This document shows positions 36,792 through 45,945 of a stretch of 64,000 nucleotides of DNA, one piece after another. The DNA is taken from the NCBI GenBank assembly GCA_949282305.1, contig CASDPB010000011.1, forward strand, positions 1 to 64,000, in the 5' to 3' direction. The first letter of the stretch is position 1. Every line of letters starts with the position of its first letter. The translations under genes and the position numbers were made by a program. The notes under the pieces are model-generated. The model made no database searches. It was given only the letters and a program-made list of their open reading frames with translations, and was not told where the DNA came from. The DNA is from an uncultured Lentisphaeria bacterium. GTDB lineage: Bacteria; Verrucomicrobiota; Lentisphaeria; Victivallales; UBA1829.

Positions 36792-36805
36792 TTGAAACGT
36801 TTTAA
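36792..36805. promoter_or_regulatory. LacI-type operator before the pseudopilin operon
   Basis: TTGAAACGTTTTAA has the AAACGTTT core of LacI-family sites and differs at one base from the perfect palindrome upstream of lacI. It lies about 195 bases before the pseudopilin ATG. Confidence 0.6.
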
Positions 36806-36816
36806 TATAATAATTA

Positions 36817-37764
36817 TTATTTCACTGTATTCCTGACAACCAGCCGGGGAGCCAGAAGACGATGATAATGCTCCTCGCCGTTGAGCATCGCCAGGATTCC
36901 CTGCACGGAACACTGCCCGAGTTCCTTCTGCTGCTGGCTGATGGTTGTCAGCATGAATTCCGGCCGTCCGGCAAGGTCGATGTTGTCGAAGCCTATGACG
37001 GAAATGTCTTCCGGTACTCTTATTGCTTTCATTCTCAGCATGTAGATGAGATCAATCGCCTGCAGATCCGAATAGGCGAGAATCGCATCGACGGGGAATC
37101 GTTCCGTCATTGCGACCGCCTCTTCCGGAGTGCTGAATGGCAGAAGATCGGCGTCCGGATATTCCTGCACTGCCTTCCGATTGCCCGCATGGCGCAGCGG
37201 ATCAATATTGCAGCTGAGCAGATGTCTGTGCCGACGTTCGAGCAGAAATTTCGCCGCCATGTAACCGCCCGCAAAGTTGTCCGTGATGACCGAAGAAAAT
37301 TTTTCGTCGCAGTAAGTGGAACAGAAGAGATACGGAATATGACGTTTCTCAAATTTTTCCCGGAAAGGAACGAATTTCGCGTAGGGGAGGGAGAGTATCA
37401 ATCCGTCGATCTTTTTTTCCAGGAGAATCTTCATCTGATTCTGAAGCATGAAATCCTTGTCCCCTGTCGATGCGATGGTTGTCAGGAGCCCATAGTTGTG
37501 CTGCGCGGCCTCCAGACCGACAGCCTGCATGATGTTGTTGAAGAAGGAGAGGTTGACGCCTTCCAGCACATAGCCGATCAGTTTGCTGCGGTTTGACTGC
37601 AGTCCGCGTCCGAAATTGTTCGGCATGTAATCGGACTGGTCCGCCAGTTCCAGAACTTTGGCACGGGTTTTCGGGGAGACGACCGGAGAGCCGTTGAGTG
37701 CAAGACTTACGGTCGCCGGTGACACCCCCAGCCTCATTGCCATTTCCTTGATTGTCGTCGGCAT
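36817..37764 (-). CDS. LacI-family transcriptional regulator
   Basis: This 315-residue protein opens with the LacI DNA-binding helices: TTIKEMAMRLGVSPATVSLA then the hinge region (KVLELADQSDYMPNNFGRGL). The periplasmic-binding-like sensor domain is evident from VIGFDNIDLAGRPEFMLTTI. It should repress or activate sugar genes on binding a glycan-derived ligand. The frame extends 24 codons upstream, but the ATG at 37764 has GAGGAG. A perfect operator lies just upstream (37780-37795), consistent with autoregulation. A second operator downstream implies control of the pseudopilin-transporter-CBM operon. Confidence 0.93.
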   Translation of the reverse strand: MPTTIKEMAMRLGVSPATVSLALNGSPVVSPKTRAKVLELADQSDYMPNNFGRGLQSNRSKLIGYVLEGVNLSFFNNIMQAVGLEAAQHNYGLLTTIASTGDKDFMLQNQMKILLEKKIDGLILSLPYAKFVPFREKFEKRHIPYLFCSTYCDEKFSSVITDNFAGGYMAAKFLLERRHRHLLSCNIDPLRHAGNRKAVQEYPDADLLPFSTPEEAVAMTERFPVDAILAYSDLQAIDLIYMLRMKAIRVPEDISVIGFDNIDLAGRPEFMLTTISQQQKELGQCSVQGILAMLNGEEHYHRLLAPRLVVRNTVK

Positions 37765-37779
37765 CAGTTTCTCCTCTTT

Positions 37780-37795
37780 ATTAAAACGTTTTAAT
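37780..37795. promoter_or_regulatory. LacI-type operator in the lacI leader
   Basis: ATTAAAACGTTTTAAT is a perfect 16-base palindrome, 15 bases before the lacI start codon. Binding would block lacI expression. Confidence 0.65.
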
Positions 37796-37887
37796 TTTTC
37801 GCCGTTACATATAATGCCGGAAAGGAACGTTGTCAAATGATTTTCCTGAAAAAATTTGTTTTTTTCAGGAGAACGGAGAGAAATGGA

Positions 37888-37940
37888 AAATGAAAAATGC
37901 CGTTTTCAGGTAACAGTGCTGTTTCCCTGAAAACGGCATT
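37888..37940 (-). terminator. Terminator of the RND efflux operon
   Basis: A 15-base perfect stem (AATGCCGTTTTCAGG with CCTGAAAACGGCATT) and a T-rich tail on the minus strand, 16 bases beyond the RND gene stop. Confidence 0.88.
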
Positions 37941-37955
37941 CCAATGGGGTCGGGG

Positions 37956-40900
37956 TTATACGGCGGGCTCTTTTTTGCCCGGCATGATTCTGGCGCGCAG
38001 TTTCAGCAGAAGACGGCGCAGGGTATGGCGCCTGGGTTTCGCCGTGTCGTGCACGAAGATGAAATACAGCGCGGGAATGACATACAGCGTCAGGAGCGAG
38101 GCAATCGTAAGCCCGCCGACCACGCCCATGCCGCAGCTGGAACGGAGTTCCGAGCCGAGCCCTGTTCCCAGCGCCATCGGCAACATTCCGGCAACCGATG
38201 CGATGCTTGTCATGACAATCGGGCGGAACTTGGACTGTGTCGCAAGGAGCATCGCCTTATGCGTCGTGACACCCGAATTGACCAGTGTGGTGCATTCGTC
38301 CATAATCAGAATGGCGTTGTTCACCACGATTCCGATCATCATCACGCCGCCGAGGAGTCCCATCATGGACATTGACATGCCTGTCGCCCAGAGTGTCGCA
38401 TACATGCCGAGGAAGCCGAGCGGCACCGTGAACATAATCAGGAAGGGACGGGTCCACGACTCCATGATCGCGGCGATCAGGAGGTAGGTCAGGATTGCCG
38501 CCAGAAGGATCACCTGCAGGAATTCCGCCGCCGTTTCATTCATCAGCTCCACGTTTCCGCTCATTCTTACTCCGTAGCCCGGGGGCAGGGCGTCCTGTGC
38601 CATCTTTCCGATTGCTCCGGAGACCGTCCCGAGCGCCATGCCCGGAGCTGTATTCGCATACAGCCACATGGTTCTCACCTTGTCATAACGGTTGACCACC
38701 ACGGGACGGGTATCCTCGGTGATCTCCGCCAGCGCTTCCGCTCCGAGCGGATTGTTGTCCTTGATCGCCGGAGCCGCCTGCCGGAGCTGTTCCTCGCCGT
38801 ATTCCTTCTGATTCTTCACACGAATATCGAAGGTGCGCGCTCCGTCGCGGTAGTCTCCGACTTCAATTCCGTCCAGAGATCCGCGCAGGTATTCATAAAG
38901 TTCGTTTGCGGACATGTTCAGGTTCTGCAGAACCGTGCGCCGGGGGGTGATGTTGATGTTCGGCTTGCGTTCCCGGCGGCTGGAGTCAAGGTCGCGGGTC
39001 ATTCCCAGAGAGGGCAGTTTTTCCATTACTTCCATTTCCGCCTGTTCAAGAACTTCGAGATCCGGCCCGTTCATCACGCACCGGATTTCGGCGCCGCTTC
39101 CGCCGAACGTCGGAGGAATGGAAAGCGTGATGCGGCAGTTGTCCAGGTAGGAGAGCTCTTTGCGGATCAGCGCCTGAAGCTCATAGATGGACTCCTCACG
39201 CTCGAATTTGTCCGTCGTGCGCAGATTGATCTGTCCGAGATAGACCGCCGAACTGACCTGTCCGCTTCCTCCGTCGGAGTCTCCGACCGAGATGGACATT
39301 CCCCGGATGAAGTCGAACTTCTTCAGGTGATCCGCCGCCTCCTGGATCAGCTTGTTCGTCGTATCCAGATTGTAGTTGGTGGGGAATTCGAACTTGATGC
39401 GGATCTCTCCCTGGTCGCAGAATGGCAGGAAGGAAAGCCCGACCTGCGGCACGATCCAGAACAGAGTTCCCAGGGAAAGCGCCAGTACCGCAAGTATCAG
39501 CGTCTTGGGATGACGTGCCGTCCATTCAATGCTCCTGTCGAATTTGCGGCAGAGCCAGTCATAACCGATATCCCACGGAAGGAACATGCGCTGAAGCAGC
39601 GTTTTCCGCTGGTGCTCCTCCTGGTTCTTCTTTTTCAGCAGAACACAGGCGAGAATCGGCGTCAGAGTGAAACTGATGAACAGCGATACGAGCGTCGCGC
39701 CGACCATGACTCCGGCGAACGGCACCATCATACGGCCGATTCGTGTGCTCATCATCATGACGGGAACGAAAACAACCACGTTGGTCAGTGCGCTGGCGGA
39801 GACAGCCGCAATCACTTCGCCAGTGCCGCGCTCCGCCGCGGTTTTCAGCGCTTCGCCGCGGTCAAGGTGCTTGAAGATGTTCTCAATCACGACAATTGAG
39901 TTTGTCACCAGCACGCCGACCGAGCATCCCAGTGAAAGGAGTGTCATGATGTTGAACGAATAGTCAAAATATGCCATGACGGCAAACGTCACAATGACCG
40001 AGATAGGCATCGAGATCATCACGATGAATGTGGATCTTGGTTCATGCAGGAAGAGAAACAGCAGGACCGCGGTCAGGATGATGCCGGTCATGATGCTGCT
40101 CCAGGCGTCGTCGACGGATGCCTGAATGAATGCGCCGGAATCGGTGAACCAGACCAGCTTCATTCCTGTCGGCAGTTCGCCGTTCTTAATCATGGCGTTG
40201 AAGCGGTCGCGGATTCCGTTGATGACTTCGATGGCGTTCGCCTCTCCTTTCTTGATGATTCGGAAGCGGGCGGCGGGTTCGCCGTTCACGTATGCCTTGC
40301 TGCGCACCTCGCGGCTCATGAATTTCACATCGGCGACATCCCGCAGATAAATGCGCTTGTCCTTGAACTTTCCGATCTCCAGTGCCTTGATCTGTTCAAA
40401 ATCCTTGAAATCCCCATCGAAGGTGACGTTCTTTTCCCCCTTGTCAAACTGGATTCTCCCGAGAGGTTCGCGGACATTGTTTTCCCTCAGTTTTTCCACG
40501 ACATCGTTGATTGTGATGTTCATGGCGGTCAGCTTTTCACGGTTCAGGAGCACATGAATCTGCATCTCGTTTGCGCCATATACCCGGACTTCACCGACCC
40601 CGGGAACCGAAGAAAAACGGTCTGCGATCACATCGTCCGCATAGTCGTACAGATCGTCCTGCGTCCGGTCTCCGACCAGGAACGCCTGCACCACGGTTGT
40701 CGCGTTGGTGTCGATTTTCCGGATTGTGGGCTCGTCCGCGCCGTCCGGCAGGTCTTCGCGGATGCGGTTCAGCGCCTCGCGGATGTCGGTGGCGGCAACA
40801 TCGACGTCAGTTCCCATGTTGAATTCCAGCTGAATGCGTGCTTCGTCCTCAATCGAAACGCTGGTGATGTGCTTGATGCCGTCAAGCGAGGAGACCGCGT

Positions 40901-41105
40901 CTTCAATCCGCTTGGCGATTTCCACTTCGATTTCAGTCGGGCTGGCGCCTTCATATTCGCACCGGACGAGCACCGTCGGGATTTCCATGTTCGGGAGCAG
41001 GTCGATGCTGATGCGCGGATAAAAATTCAGACCGATCATGACCAGAATGATAATGAGCGCCGTCATCGCGATCGGTCTTTGAACGGACCATCTGCTTAAA
41101 AACAT
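37956..41105 (-). CDS. RND efflux transporter inner-membrane pump (HAE1/AcrB-like)
   Basis: This 1049-residue protein is of normal length for AcrB-type pumps, with 12 membrane helices in two repeats and two large periplasmic loops. It begins MFLSRWSVQRPIAMTALIII. It has the conserved GVGEVRVYGANE porter segment, PISVIVTFAVMAYFDYSFNI (TM3 region), SCSVGVLVTNSIVVIENI in altered form (TM4) and VPLGFLGMYATLWATG. It exports small toxic molecules using the proton gradient. It lies 15 bases after the adaptor gene. No outer-membrane TolC-like channel gene is present nearby. Confidence 0.95.
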   Translation of the reverse strand: MFLSRWSVQRPIAMTALIIILVMIGLNFYPRISIDLLPNMEIPTVLVRCEYEGASPTEIEVEIAKRIEDAVSSLDGIKHITSVSIEDEARIQLEFNMGTDVDVAATDIREALNRIREDLPDGADEPTIRKIDTNATTVVQAFLVGDRTQDDLYDYADDVIADRFSSVPGVGEVRVYGANEMQIHVLLNREKLTAMNITINDVVEKLRENNVREPLGRIQFDKGEKNVTFDGDFKDFEQIKALEIGKFKDKRIYLRDVADVKFMSREVRSKAYVNGEPAARFRIIKKGEANAIEVINGIRDRFNAMIKNGELPTGMKLVWFTDSGAFIQASVDDAWSSIMTGIILTAVLLFLFLHEPRSTFIVMISMPISVIVTFAVMAYFDYSFNIMTLLSLGCSVGVLVTNSIVVIENIFKHLDRGEALKTAAERGTGEVIAAVSASALTNVVVFVPVMMMSTRIGRMMVPFAGVMVGATLVSLFISFTLTPILACVLLKKKNQEEHQRKTLLQRMFLPWDIGYDWLCRKFDRSIEWTARHPKTLILAVLALSLGTLFWIVPQVGLSFLPFCDQGEIRIKFEFPTNYNLDTTNKLIQEAADHLKKFDFIRGMSISVGDSDGGSGQVSSAVYLGQINLRTTDKFEREESIYELQALIRKELSYLDNCRITLSIPPTFGGSGAEIRCVMNGPDLEVLEQAEMEVMEKLPSLGMTRDLDSSRRERKPNINITPRRTVLQNLNMSANELYEYLRGSLDGIEVGDYRDGARTFDIRVKNQKEYGEEQLRQAAPAIKDNNPLGAEALAEITEDTRPVVVNRYDKVRTMWLYANTAPGMALGTVSGAIGKMAQDALPPGYGVRMSGNVELMNETAAEFLQVILLAAILTYLLIAAIMESWTRPFLIMFTVPLGFLGMYATLWATGMSMSMMGLLGGVMMIGIVVNNAILIMDECTTLVNSGVTTHKAMLLATQSKFRPIVMTSIASVAGMLPMALGTGLGSELRSSCGMGVVGGLTIASLLTLYVIPALYFIFVHDTAKPRRHTLRRLLLKLRARIMPGKKEPAV

Positions 41106-41120
41106 TTAGTGAGCCCTCCG

Positions 41121-42290
41121 TTATTCCGCATTGATGGCGCGAAGCAGCGAGCCGTTGTTGACGAATGTCTGCCCTGTCACGACGAAGCGTTCTTTCAGGA
41201 GTTCTGCGGCGTTCACGACTTCGCAGTATTTTCCGTCCACGATGCCGCGGACCACGTTGAAGCTCTTTGCCCGGTTGTCCTCATCCGCCGCATACACGAT
41301 ATAACGGTCATTTGCCCGCAGCAGCAGCGCGTCCGCCGGCAGTCCGTAAGCCTCTTTTTCCTCAAGAATGAGATTGAGGTCGCACAAGGTTCCGCTGACC
41401 AGGGAAGTTTCCGGCGGAACCAGCGCCTTCAGTTTGAACGTCCGGCTTTCCGGGTCGATGCTCGGCGCCTTGTAGGTGACGATCCCTTTGCCCTTCTTCA
41501 CACCGTCAAGTGCGAACTCGACCGGCGTCTTTCCCGCGCTGACCAGATCATAGTAAATGGCGCTGATGTAGCAGATGACTTCCAGTTTCTTCTGATTTTC
41601 CAGCTTGAGAATGTTCTGCCCTACCGTGACATATTCGTTTTCTTCCACATACTTGTCCACAACGATGCAGTCAAAGGGCGCCTTGAGCACGGAGTCCGCC
41701 AGATTTTTCTGCGCGATAATCAGATTTCCCTGTGCCTGTTTCAGCTGCGCTTCAGCATTGGCGATAGCCGCCTTGGCTGTCTTCACGTCGGTTTCCGCCT
41801 TCTTGTATGCGGTTTCGTAGGCTTCAAAATCCGCCTGGCTGGCGACTTTGGAACGCCAGAGGCTCAGATAACGCTCATAGTCCAGAGTTGCCTTTCTGCC
41901 GGAAATTTCCGCATTTTCCAGAGTGATCTTCGCGCTTTCCAGCTCGGCCTGTTTCACCTTGATCTCGTTCTCGCAGACCGTGACCTGGTTTTTCAGAATC
42001 TGGCGGTCGATGCCGAACAGCACATCGCCTTTCTTGCGGACGTCTCCCTCATCCACTTTCAGGAGTTCCAGCGTTCCGCTGATTTTTGCGGAAATGGTGG
42101 CATATTCAACCGGCCAGACCGTTCCCTGGACAGGAATCTGCCTGCGGAAGATCCGCTTCTGCAGCGGTTCCAGTGTGACACGTATTTCCCGCTCTTCGAC
42201 GGCTTTCTGCTGTTTTTCTGCGCAACCGTTGCCGCCGATGACGATTCCAAGCAGTAAGGCGCAGCTCAAAGAATAAGAAAGTTTTTTCAT
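41121..42290 (-). CDS. RND efflux periplasmic adaptor (membrane fusion lipoprotein)
   Basis: This 389-residue lipoprotein has a signal and lipobox (GNGCAE, Cys about residue 23). Lipoyl-like half-motifs ISAKISGTLELLKVDEGDVR and LKAPFDCIVVDKYVEENEYV flank a long alpha-helical hairpin (residues about 95-180, Ala/Lys/Glu rich), then beta-barrel and membrane-proximal domains. It links the inner-membrane pump to an outer channel. The ATG follows GGAGG. It is first in the efflux operon, with a candidate promoter at 42341-42368, and is transcribed away from the two-component genes' end. Confidence 0.93.
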   Translation of the reverse strand: MKKLSYSLSCALLLGIVIGGNGCAEKQQKAVEEREIRVTLEPLQKRIFRRQIPVQGTVWPVEYATISAKISGTLELLKVDEGDVRKKGDVLFGIDRQILKNQVTVCENEIKVKQAELESAKITLENAEISGRKATLDYERYLSLWRSKVASQADFEAYETAYKKAETDVKTAKAAIANAEAQLKQAQGNLIIAQKNLADSVLKAPFDCIVVDKYVEENEYVTVGQNILKLENQKKLEVICYISAIYYDLVSAGKTPVEFALDGVKKGKGIVTYKAPSIDPESRTFKLKALVPPETSLVSGTLCDLNLILEEKEAYGLPADALLLRANDRYIVYAADEDNRAKSFNVVRGIVDGKYCEVVNAAELLKERFVVTGQTFVNNGSLLRAINAE

Positions 42291-42340
42291 GTATCCTCCG
42301 TTCTTCCTTCAACTCCGTTTGTGAAATAGTTCCGGTTCGT

Positions 42341-42368
42341 AATTTACCACATGGAAAGCGAAGTGCAA
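42341..42368 (-). promoter_or_regulatory. Possible promoter of the efflux operon
   Basis: On the minus strand TTGCAC and TAAATT are separated by 16 bases, about 50 bases before the adaptor start. Confidence 0.35.
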
Positions 42369-42401
42369 TCTTCCTGACGCAATTTTGACAAAATATTGAT
42401 T

Positions 42402-44177
42402 TCAATTCGACAAATGAGGCTGACTGATGGGAAGGGTCATGCGGAATTCCGCTCCGTTTCCGGGGGTGGAGCAAAGGGACGTTGTCCCGTGGTGATAGCG
42501 CGCGATGTGCTTGACGATCGCCAGCCCGATCCCGCTGCCTTTCTGCTTTGTCCCGCTGATGGGAACGCGGTAGAAACGTTTGAAGATCCGTTCCTGATGT
42601 TCCGCGGCGATTCCTCTGCCGTAATCCCGGACACGGAAAACGATATGCTCCTCATCCGTTTTGACGGCGGATATTTCGATCCGCTTTGTGCCGCTGTGCA
42701 GGATCGCGTTGGTAATCAGGTTGTTGAGCGCCTGCTGGAGAAGCAGGGAGTCGCCCTGGAATTCGACGGAATCGCATTCCCCCGTTTCCAGGACGATTCC
42801 CGCCGCTTCCGCCGCCGGGCGGCACACCTCGGCGGAACTTCGTATTACGGCGGCTGCCTGAAGCGGAAGAAAACTGTCTTCGGAATCCTTGCGCATGTTT
42901 TCCAGTGAAGTCAGCGTGAGAAAGTTCAGCAGCAGAACGTGCAGACGCTCCGACTGAAGTGTCAGTGTCTCTATGCAGCGCTTTTTGTAATCCTCATTGT
43001 CGAGCGCTCCGCTGTTGATTGCATCGACGGCGCCGACGATTCCCGTAAGCGGTGTCTTCATTTCATGGGAGATGGCCGCAATGAATTCGCTGCGGTAGGT
43101 TTCCAGCTTCCGGATGTCGGAAAGATCGGTTGCGGAAACCAGAAAGAAACAGCGTCCGGAACGGGTGAAGGAGACCACGTTGACAAGGAGCTGGAAGACC
43201 TGTTTTTTCCGTGTGATTGCAAGTTCCGCCGAACAGCCTCCGCCTGCCGCCGCTTTCCTGATATATTCCTGAAGTTCCTCCGGGCATTCCATGCCGTCGA
43301 TCTCTTCGCGCTTTCTGCCCGGATAAAACAGATTTCCGGCGGTTTTGTTCCATTGGCTGACCTTGCCGTCCGCGTCAATCAGGAGAACCGCTTCCGTCAG
43401 GGCGTTGAGTATGGCGTCGCGTTCATTGGCGTCGTCGCGCAGGGAAAGAATCTGTTTTTTCAACTGTTCCGTAAGCGATTGCAGACAAAGGGCGATCTCG
43501 CGGATCAGCCCGCTTTTCGGAATGTAGACCGGGTATTCCAGCTCTCCCGCGGCAATTTTGGACATGCTTGCGAACAGACGGTTCAGCGGCGAACGGATCC
43601 AGTAGCAGAAATAGGTAATCAGTGCGAGCGTCGAAAGAATTCCCAGAATCGTCAGAATCAGGATTCCCTGTCGAGTCTGCCGCATCAGAAGCGTCATGCT
43701 GGTGCATTTCGACGCCATGAGCAGCACGTAGTCCTGTGTTCCCGCTTTGAAACGGACGGAGTGATATACCATGAACGAGTTCAGGGTGTTGTCGAATTTG
43801 ACGAGCACGTCTTCGTCCCGGTTCGTTTTGAAAATGTCCTTGATCTCCGGTTCCCGGATGTGCCTGACCAGATAGGCGGGAACTCCTTCCGTCTCCATAA
43901 TCACGCCTTTCCCCTGGGCAATGATTTTCACGATTATGGGATTGCCGCCGTAATTGCTGTTGAGCATCCGGTGCATTTTGTCCAGCTGGTTTGATTCCAG
44001 CAGATCGCGGAAAATGCGGACCAGGTAGAAATTGTTCCGCTTTGTCTCCTCGCCGACTTCCTGAAAGTAGGCTTCCTGAAAGTTCGCAAGCTGAATGTCA
44101 AGCAGAAAAATCGAAAGAATGATGATGCCGCCGATGATTGCCGGGATGAACAGCAGGACTGTGTCTTTCCGCGCCAT
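42402..44177 (-). CDS. Sensor histidine kinase (PhoR-like, HAMP and PAS domains)
   Basis: This 591-residue membrane kinase has TM1 at residues 8-28, a periplasmic sensor region of about 140 residues and TM2 near 175-200. A HAMP domain follows (RSPLNRLFASMSKIAAGELE), then a PAS-like domain (about 250-340, AILNALTEAVLLIDADGKVS). The HisKA domain carries the phospho-acceptor His371 in SHEMKTPLTG. The HATPase core has NNLITNAILHS (N box), DYGRGI and GSGIGLAIV. It phosphorylates the adjacent response regulator. The ATG at 44177 lies 4 bases after the regulator's stop, with GGAG 9 bases before it. What it senses is unknown; the efflux operon downstream is a possible target. Confidence 0.93.
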   Translation of the reverse strand: MARKDTVLLFIPAIIGGIIILSIFLLDIQLANFQEAYFQEVGEETKRNNFYLVRIFRDLLESNQLDKMHRMLNSNYGGNPIIVKIIAQGKGVIMETEGVPAYLVRHIREPEIKDIFKTNRDEDVLVKFDNTLNSFMVYHSVRFKAGTQDYVLLMASKCTSMTLLMRQTRQGILILTILGILSTLALITYFCYWIRSPLNRLFASMSKIAAGELEYPVYIPKSGLIREIALCLQSLTEQLKKQILSLRDDANERDAILNALTEAVLLIDADGKVSQWNKTAGNLFYPGRKREEIDGMECPEELQEYIRKAAAGGGCSAELAITRKKQVFQLLVNVVSFTRSGRCFFLVSATDLSDIRKLETYRSEFIAAISHEMKTPLTGIVGAVDAINSGALDNEDYKKRCIETLTLQSERLHVLLLNFLTLTSLENMRKDSEDSFLPLQAAAVIRSSAEVCRPAAEAAGIVLETGECDSVEFQGDSLLLQQALNNLITNAILHSGTKRIEISAVKTDEEHIVFRVRDYGRGIAAEHQERIFKRFYRVPISGTKQKGSGIGLAIVKHIARYHHGTTSLCSTPGNGAEFRMTLPISQPHLSN

Positions 44178-44181
44178 GGGG

Positions 44182-44868
44182 TCAGTCTCCGGCAATCCGG
44201 TAGCCGACGCCCCGGATGGTTTCGATGTGATCCGCCCAGTTCCCGAGCTTCCGGCGCAGGTTGACCATGTGCATGTCGATGGCGCGCGCCGTCACGGAAT
44301 AGTTGTCCCCTTTGACTTCCCGTATGATCTGGTTTCGCGTAAAGACCTTTCCCGGATTTGCCGCCAGAAGCGCCAGCGTCTTGAATTCATCGGCGGTCAG
44401 CATCAGAGGATGGCTGTTGAGAGTCGCGCTGTATGCGGTCATGTCGATTGCCAGTCCGTCAAGCAGAATCAGATGCGCGTCTTTCCTTCCGGCGGACTTC
44501 TCCCTGAGCCGGACGGCGATTCTTGCGGCAAGCACCTTGCTGCTGTAAGGCTTTGTCACGTAGTCGTCGGCGCCCATTTCCAGACCGAGGACAATATCGT
44601 TTTCCTCGCCTTTGGCTGTGAGCATGATGATCGGAATATCCGCCAGTGCCGGATTGTTTTTCAGATTCCGGCAGACCGTCAGACCGTCAATTCCGGGCAG
44701 CATGACGTCAAGCAGAATCAGATCCGGGACAAGCTGGGCGGCGAGTTCCAGCCCCTCTTCTCCGTCCGAGGCGCAGTAAACCTGCTGGAATCCATTCATA
44801 TTGAGATTCATTTTCGTCATGTCGCAAATGGAGGCGTCATCCTCGATCAGCAATATTTTCGGGTTCAT
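44182..44868 (-). CDS. OmpR/PhoB-type response regulator
   Basis: This 228-residue regulator has a receiver domain with the acidic pocket (IEDD), phospho-acceptor Asp54 (LILLDVMLPG) and conserved Lys (VTKPYSS). A winged HTH effector follows (residues about 130-225, ending NWADHIETIRGVGYRIAGD), as in PhoB/OmpR. The frame is open 17 codons further, but the ATG at 44868 has AGGAAG. It sits upstream of and close to the kinase gene in one operon, with a strong promoter at 44908-44936. Confidence 0.95.
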   Translation of the reverse strand: MNPKILLIEDDASICDMTKMNLNMNGFQQVYCASDGEEGLELAAQLVPDLILLDVMLPGIDGLTVCRNLKNNPALADIPIIMLTAKGEENDIVLGLEMGADDYVTKPYSSKVLAARIAVRLREKSAGRKDAHLILLDGLAIDMTAYSATLNSHPLMLTADEFKTLALLAANPGKVFTRNQIIREVKGDNYSVTARAIDMHMVNLRRKLGNWADHIETIRGVGYRIAGD

Positions 44869-44907
44869 AGTCCGGCTTCCTCTTTCCTGCAAATTGATTT
44901 CATGAAT

Positions 44908-44936
44908 ATTATACTGCAATCTCTCCTTTTTTGCAA
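44908..44936 (-). promoter_or_regulatory. Sigma70 promoter of the two-component operon
   Basis: On the minus strand TTGCAA and a perfect TATAAT are separated by 17 bases, about 35 bases before the response-regulator ATG. Confidence 0.65.
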
Positions 44937-45104
44937 TCCCCCGGCGGAAATTTCAAAAGAACGGCGTTCCGAATGAGAAGGCTTTTCTCCTTTTTTCATG
45001 GATAATGTGGAAGATTTTTCCCTTGCCTTCCTTTTCTTTTTCCTGCGAAGTGGTTATATTATCCTCAGGAAATGCAGGTTTTAATTTTCAGCCAAGGGGG
45101 CAGA

Positions 45105-45719
45105 ATGAAGACTTTGATGCACATTGCCGCGTCGCCGAGAATCCGGCGTTCCCATTCCCGCGGACTGGCGGAATATTTTATCGAAAAATTTCTGAAGGAA
45201 AATCCCGATTACACGCTGGATCAGTATGACATTGCGAAGGGGGAGCTGGCGCAGTTCACGGAACCGGGAGCAACCGCAAAGTTCAAGAGTCTGCGGAATG
45301 TTCCCATGACTCTGGACGAGACGGCGCAATGGACGGCTGCTCAGGAGGAGTTCAGGCGTTTTTCCGCAGCGGATAAATATGTGTTCAGTGTCCCGATGTG
45401 GAATTTCGGGATGCCGTATCATCTGAAGCAGTATATTGATCTCATTACGCAGCCCGGCTGGCTCTTCGGCATGGACGAAAAGGGATACTTCGGTTTGTGC
45501 GGGGGGAAATCCGCATTGTTCTGCTGTGCGACGGGTTCGTTCTACCCGGAAAAGGAACTTTGGCGCGATCATCTGCGTCCCTGCCTGAAAGATTGGTCGG
45601 CTCTGGTTGACTTGAACTATTTTGAGGTCACATTGGAGGGTAACAATGCCGAAGCGGATCACGAGAAACTGAAAGCGGAGGCTCATGCCCGGCTGGATGC
45701 TATTGTCGGGCGGTTCTGA
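45105..45719 (+). CDS. azoR: FMN-dependent NADH:quinone oxidoreductase / azoreductase (flavodoxin-like)
   Basis: This 204-residue protein has the flavodoxin-like fold of AzoR. It begins MKTLMHIAASPRIRRSHSRG (FMN phosphate loop region) and has VFSVPMWNFGMPYHLKQYID (residues about 90-110), the family's FMN/substrate motif. It carries out two-electron reduction of quinones or azo compounds with NADH, protecting against quinone stress. The ATG at 45105 follows AAGGGGG; an earlier in-frame ATG lacks this. It is divergent from the two-component operon. Confidence 0.88.
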   Translation: MKTLMHIAASPRIRRSHSRGLAEYFIEKFLKENPDYTLDQYDIAKGELAQFTEPGATAKFKSLRNVPMTLDETAQWTAAQEEFRRFSAADKYVFSVPMWNFGMPYHLKQYIDLITQPGWLFGMDEKGYFGLCGGKSALFCCATGSFYPEKELWRDHLRPCLKDWSALVDLNYFEVTLEGNNAEADHEKLKAEAHARLDAIVGRF

Positions 45720-45891
45720 TTTCCGGGGCAAACGGAAAAGCGGGCGGTTTCCCGGAGGAAACTCCCCTTTTTTCCTGCCCGGTGTTTTTCCGTGTCTCAA
45801 ATCGGGACGAACTGCGGAAATGCTGAAGACGAGAAAAAAATACGCCATGAGTTTGCAATACGGAAAAAATAGCTCGGCGGGCATATAAACA

Positions 45892-45929
45892 ATCTTCCGG
45901 CTGCCGGTTTTGTCTCCGTGCCGGAAGAT
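45892..45929 (-). terminator. Hairpin beyond the GH84-like gene
   Basis: ATCTTCCGG and CCGGAAGAT are inverted arms of 9 bases, 16 bases past the stop. The T-content after it on the minus strand is modest. Confidence 0.45.
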
Positions 45930-45945
45930 GTGATGTGTTCTGAAG

